Shown here piece after piece: positions 18,376-21,672 of a stretch of 21,672 nucleotides of DNA. The position numbers were made by a program, and so were the translations under genes. The notes beneath the pieces are model-generated. The model searched no databases and was not told the origin of the DNA. It was given only the letters and a program-made list of their open reading frames with translations. This DNA is from Chara braunii. Its lineage: Eukaryota > Streptophyta > Charophyceae > Charales > Characeae. Every line of letters starts with the position of its first letter. The first letter of the stretch is position 1. The stretch covers positions 113,287 to 134,958 of the forward strand of contig BFEA01001162.1 in NCBI GenBank assembly GCA_003427395.1, written 5' to 3'.

Positions 18376-18403
18376 GGGGCCGGGGAGGGAGGGGGGGGGG
18401 GGG
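18376..18403 (+). repeat. G-rich run with quadruplex potential
   Basis: Four G tracts (GGGG-CC-GGGG-A-GGG-A and then a G13 run) fit a G-quadruplex pattern on the plus strand. A foldback-family remnant (GTGTGGCGAGCCCC) follows near 18465. Confidence 0.7.
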
Positions 18404-18800
18404 AGATTCCTTTCGACGAGCAGCCTTTCGAGAAAAGTCTGCCACAGGCCTTCAATCGAAAGGCTGTGTGGCGAGCCCCTAAACTAGAATCTTCGGACGA
18501 GATTATGTCGGATTCCTGATCCAGACTAAACTCGAAAATCAGCAGTGTTATGCAGCATTCCCGCTCTTCTACTCCCGCATTTGAGGAACGAAGTACGGAC
18601 GAACTCTCCTAGGCAGCCCATAGTAGATCCAGTACAGTATTTAATAGTTGGCGAGAGAGAGTACGTTTCATCAGGTGCTAATGTCCCCTGAAGACGCTTT
18701 CCTCCTGATGAAGGCTGAAATGCGGCATAGGGACGTCGCCCGCCTCGCTCTTCGATACTTTCTAAGCATTTACAATCAAGAGCACCTATTGCGCCTGCCA

Positions 18801-18860
18801 TCTCTCTCTCTTGATCGCTCTCTTGATCGCTCTCTCGATCGCTCGCTCGCTCGCTCGCTC
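18801..18860 (+). repeat. Compound microsatellite
   Basis: A TC run, then imperfect TTGATCGCTCTC units, passing into CGCT repeats (GCTCGCTCGCTCGCTCGCTC). Around it, 18480-19030 holds nothing else I can assign. Confidence 0.9.
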
Positions 18861-19038
18861 CCTTGCCTGAGTTGCCTCTCTCCATATAAGCTTGTATGAT
18901 GAAGCTTGGGTTACAGCGCTGATGGTTTAACGTTGTAAGTCGCATCTCTTGGCTTTATGACACTACGCTCATACGGACGCAGTGTTCTGAGCCTCTGAGG
19001 ATTACGTGCTCGCTACGTTGCCTCTCTCCACGGCAGCG

Positions 19039-19232
19039 AGTTCCTAAGTCAATCGAGGGACTTCCCCTACGAGCGTTTTATAGCTTCTTAGTCGTAATCT
19101 GCCAGAGTGGAGGGAAGAAGCAATCACGCCAGCTTTTCCATAGTTTCCTGGTCTCATCGAGGGAGTGCCGCCACCCCGCGTCGTGCCGCTTATAGTAGTT
19201 TCTTCTTACTAGTCGTAATCTGCCAGAGTGGA
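19039..19232 (+). repeat. Imperfect tandem duplication with 23-bp identical core
   Basis: TAGTCGTAATCTGCCAGAGT plus GGA occurs at 19089-19111 and 19210-19232, 121 bp apart. Upstream of each copy the order TTCCT, ATCGAGGGA, TTATAG is also kept, so a unit of roughly 70-90 bp has been duplicated and has diverged. No function seen. Confidence 0.65.
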
Positions 19233-19664
19233 TAGTGGGAATAATCAGAATCGTGGGCTTGCGGGTATGAGATAGGTGCATTCGGTAGACAGGCAGTACG
19301 ACGGATCCGTTGGCATGAATCGAGTGATGGTTTCAACTGTTTGACGACGGAGGAGGGATTCCTTGTGTACCCACTGAAGACGCGGTGACAAGGACGCTCT
19401 GCTAGGCGATTCTGGCTGAGACGAACAGCGTGTCGGTCGTGTAAGTTAGGCAGGGAGGGGGGTTTCGACAGCAGAAGGGGGGAAAACAATCTGTAGTGGT
19501 CTGGCTTCTGCATGACAGTTGTCGATTGGAGCCTGCGGGGGATGTGAGTGCCGTGAGCTACGACTGGTGGCCTAGAGAGGCGTTCGGCAGCGTGCTGGCG
19601 GCATTCCATCCGCCTTCGTAAGGCTTCGTTGGGATCGGTCGCCTTGAAGTTGTCGTCAATTTGT
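19233..19664. other. Upstream region of the ammonia-lyase, unassigned
   Basis: No convincing gene. A minus-strand open frame across 19741-19190 has no recognisable motif. A GTAAGT at 19441-19446 could be a 5' untranslated splice donor, but nothing supports it. No bacterial neighbour gene is seen. Confidence 0.4.
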
Positions 19665-19710
19665 GGATCAAGCTTTTCTCCTGCTGCGTGGGCGGAGAAA
19701 GGCTTGATCC
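19665..19710. repeat. 17-bp inverted repeat upstream of the lyase
   Basis: GGATCAAGCTTTTCTCC, a 12-nt spacer, then GGAGAAAGGCTTGATCC: 16 of 17 positions pair. It lies about 115 bp before the lyase ATG. No T run follows, so it does not look like a bacterial intrinsic terminator. It could be a regulator site or a hairpin in the leader. Confidence 0.75.
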
Positions 19711-19824
19711 TGTGCAGCTGTGGGACAGACGCTCTCTTCATTTGCCTGAGAGTTTTTTGCCGCCTTCAAGTTTGCTCGCGCGTGGAGAAGTATCAGTGAT
19801 CGGTTGCCGTTCGAAGCCGTCAAG

Positions 19825-21408
19825 ATGGCCCTGCTGGAGCCAGCCACGACTCCTCCGCAAAATGGTCACTATCACGACTCGGCAGGAATCTGTTTCGACG
19901 GCAGCCATCTGAGGATCGAAGACATCGTCGCCATCTCTCGGCGTTCCATGCCGGTACGGCTGTCGGATGATCCGAAGTTCTGCAGCCGTATCTCTCTGGG
20001 AGCCAATTTTCTGGATCGCCTTCTGCGTGAGGAGAAGGCGATCTATGGCGTGACTACCGGTTATGGGGACTCCTGCACCGTGAGCATTCCTGCAGATCTG
20101 GTCGAAGAACTGCCGCACCGGCTATACACCTTCCATGGCTGCGGTGCAGGTCGAATGCTCACTGCCGCGGAGACGCGAGCGGTACTCGCCGTCCGACTTG
20201 CCTCGCTGGCAAGAGGGGTGTCCGGGGTCAGCCTAGACCTCTTGCGGCAGCTCGAATTACTCCTGGTGCACGACATTCTGCCGCTGATTCCCGCCGAGGG
20301 CTCCGTCGGCGCGAGTGGCGACCTCACGCCGCTGTCCTACGTGGCAGCGGCGCTCTGCGGTGAGCGCAAGGTGCTTTTCCGCGGGGAGACCTGTGACGCG
20401 GCGCAGGCGCTGGATGCCATCGGCGCCCGACCTCTGCGGCTCCGCCCCAAGGAAGGTCTAGCAGTCCTGAACGGCACCTCCGTGATGACGGCGCTGGCCT
20501 GCCTCGCATGGCGGCGAGCCGACTACTTCAGCCGGCTTGCAACGCGGCTCACAGCGTGCACTGTGGTCGCCACCGCTGGCAATCCGGGGCACTTCGACGA
20601 GGGCTTGCATGCCGTTAAGCCTCATCCTGGCCAGCAGCGAGCGGCGGCGCGCCTGCGAAGCGATCTGCAAACGGACCGTGCACCAGCCAAAGAACGCCGC
20701 CTGCAGGATCGCTATTCCCTGCGCTGCGCCCCTCACGTAATCGGCGTGCTCGAAGACGCGCTGCCTTGGCTCAGAAGCATCATTGAGAGCGAGCTCAACA
20801 GCGCTAATGACAACCCCATAATTCTCGGCGACGAGGNGCGCGTTCTGCACGGCGGGCATTTCTACGGCGGCCACATCGCCTTCGCGATGGACACACTGAA
20901 GATCGCGGTGGCCAACGTGGCCGACCTGCTGGACCGCCAGCTGGCACTGCTGGTCGATCCGCGTTTTAACCACGGGCTGCCCTCAAATCTGTCGGGCACA
21001 GTCGGCCACCGCGCGGCCATTAACCATGGGCTGAAGGCACTGCAGATCAGCGTGTCGGCATGGACGGCGGAAGCGTTGAAGCTCACCATGCCTGCTTCCG
21101 TCTTTTCGCGGTCCACGGAGTGCCACAATCAGGACAAGGTGAGCATGGGCACCATCGCAGCCCGCGATTGCCTCCGTGTTCTCGAGCTGACCGAACAGGT
21201 CACTGCGGCAATGCTGATTGCGGCGCGGCAGGGCGTGACCTTGCGAGGGCAGGTTGATGGCAGCTTGTCCTTGTCGCCGGTGCTGGATTCCTTCATCGCC
21301 GATCTCGGTCAACGCATCAAGCTGGTCGTGGAAGACCGTGCCCTCGACGAGGACCTGCAGGACCTTCTTGCCGCCCTGCGGAAGGAGTCGTGGCAGCTTT
21401 ATTCATGA
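19825..21408 (+). CDS. Bacterial-type MIO aromatic amino acid ammonia-lyase (PAL/TAL/HAL family)
   Basis: A 527-residue protein. It removes ammonia from an aromatic amino acid to give an aryl acrylate (cinnamate or coumarate if Phe or Tyr), using the MIO group formed from Ala163-Ser164-Gly165 in GSVGASGDLTPLSY. Other active-site residues fit: Tyr74 (YGVTTGYG), Asn216 (LNGTS), Tyr297 and Arg300 (QDRYSLR), Asn330 (NDNP), and Asn435-Gln436-Asp437. Histidine lyases carry Glu at the Gln436 position, so PAL or TAL activity is favoured. The selectivity pair is Phe103-His104. Length matches bacterial enzymes; the N-terminal extension and shielding domain of plant PAL (about 700 residues) are absent. 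The segments ELNSANDNP, LHGGHFYGG and RSTECHNQDKVSMGT recall lyases of aryl-polyene-type pigment clusters. The ATG at 19825 has A at -3 and G at +4; the TTG at 19804 is less likely, and no Shine-Dalgarno is near. No introns; GC-rich compared with the LINEs. One ambiguous base (20837) leaves residue 338 undefined. Confidence 0.93.
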   Translation: MALLEPATTPPQNGHYHDSAGICFDGSHLRIEDIVAISRRSMPVRLSDDPKFCSRISLGANFLDRLLREEKAIYGVTTGYGDSCTVSIPADLVEELPHRLYTFHGCGAGRMLTAAETRAVLAVRLASLARGVSGVSLDLLRQLELLLVHDILPLIPAEGSVGASGDLTPLSYVAAALCGERKVLFRGETCDAAQALDAIGARPLRLRPKEGLAVLNGTSVMTALACLAWRRADYFSRLATRLTACTVVATAGNPGHFDEGLHAVKPHPGQQRAAARLRSDLQTDRAPAKERRLQDRYSLRCAPHVIGVLEDALPWLRSIIESELNSANDNPIILGDEXRVLHGGHFYGGHIAFAMDTLKIAVANVADLLDRQLALLVDPRFNHGLPSNLSGTVGHRAAINHGLKALQISVSAWTAEALKLTMPASVFSRSTECHNQDKVSMGTIAARDCLRVLELTEQVTAAMLIAARQGVTLRGQVDGSLSLSPVLDSFIADLGQRIKLVVEDRALDEDLQDLLAALRKESWQLYS

Positions 21409-21623
21409 TTAATTTGACTTTATGAGCTGCGGCGAGATGCGGCCTGTGAACCGCCGTTCTCCGATCGTAAGGCCCTTCCGACAAGGAGTACAGCACCAGT
21501 GCAGCCTTGCCCTGATGCCGCCGGTTGGCCATGTCATGAAATCGATGTTGCTTGCCTCGGGGGTGAGGGAGGTACGCAGGCCTTGTGAGAACTACGTGTA
21601 ATTTAAAAAATTGAGATAATTGG

Positions 21624-21624
<1 letters not shown>
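21409..21624. other. Downstream flank of the lyase
   Basis: No gene recognised and no canonical AATAAA seen. The last part becomes AT-rich (TAATTTAAAAAATTGAGATA) before the poly-T. Confidence 0.5.

Positions 21625-21672
<48 letters not shown>
21625..21672. repeat. Poly-T run at window edge
   Basis: 48 T to the end of the window. On the minus strand it is a poly(A), so a minus-strand retroposon may lie just beyond the contig end and terminate here. A homopolymer assembly stop is equally possible. Confidence 0.85.

Noticed and set aside
18801-18860. CRISPR-like short repeat array
   Set aside because: The repeats are contiguous TC and CGCT simple sequence with no unique spacers.
19190-19741. 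Minus-strand open frame of 183 residues upstream of the lyase
   Set aside because: No recognisable motif, irregular composition, and it spans the inverted repeat and part of the direct repeats. It looks like a chance frame.
19735-19780. Glycine-riboswitch-like string on the minus strand (GAAGGCGGCAA followed by CTCTCAGGCAAA)
   Set aside because: The 3' half resembles the aptamer core, but the pairing GGAGAG partner is missing upstream and no glycine gene follows. A covariance search with the glycine riboswitch model (RF00504) would settle it; a full-length hit would reverse this.
19804-19824. TTG start seven codons upstream for the lyase
   Set aside because: The ATG at 19825 has a good context and fits family lengths; the extra residues add nothing recognisable.

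Overview
The window looks like nuclear DNA from a repeat-rich eukaryote, most likely of the green-plant lineage (a streptophyte alga or bryophyte is my guess). The reasons are plant-type L1 LINEs (ORF1 with an RNA-binding fold and CCHC knuckle; ORF2 with AP-endonuclease, reverse transcriptase and a C-terminal zf-RVT-like finger), a tRNA-derived SINE, a plant-like U6 snRNA retrocopy, and poly(A) tails with target-site duplications. No host gene with introns is visible, so the species cannot be fixed from this sequence alone.

Layout. 1-1.2 kb: a decayed minus-strand LINE ORF1 (element A) carrying two later retroposon insertions, one of them a tRNA-derived SINE. 1.2-2.85 kb: non-coding mosaic with a 55-bp direct repeat, one foldback element, an A-rich minisatellite and, at 2346-2383, a perfect 38-bp Nextera mate-pair junction adapter. 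The adapter is a laboratory artefact and makes the assembly suspect at that point. 2.86-10.14 kb: a nearly full-length but dead plus-strand LINE (element B) with ORF1, overlapping ORF2, AATAAA and a 33-nt poly(A). 10.14-17.0 kb: a second, strongly diverged dead LINE of the same clade (element C) on the minus strand, tail-to-tail with B; its ORF1 is split by a 290-bp MITE-like element. 17.0-18.5 kb: a cluster of foldback repeats, one of which was hit by a U6 retrocopy. 18.5-19.8 kb: simple and short direct repeats. 19.83-21.41 kb: one intact, GC-rich, intronless, bacterial-type MIO aromatic ammonia-lyase, the only apparently functional gene. The window ends in a 48-nt poly-T run.

How it fits together. 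Most of the DNA is a record of LINE activity: two full-length LINEs, one fragment, and three trans-mobilised or truncated passengers (SINE, poly(A) insert, U6 copy). B and C share module order, the ORF1/ORF2 overlap in the same relative frame, an unclassified ORF1 C-terminal module, an LADD reverse-transcriptase box, and a TGA at an apparently equivalent place in ORF2. The lyase is the clearest lead: it is either a horizontally acquired gene in a repeat-rich genome or a mis-joined bacterial sequence, and the window alone does not decide between them.
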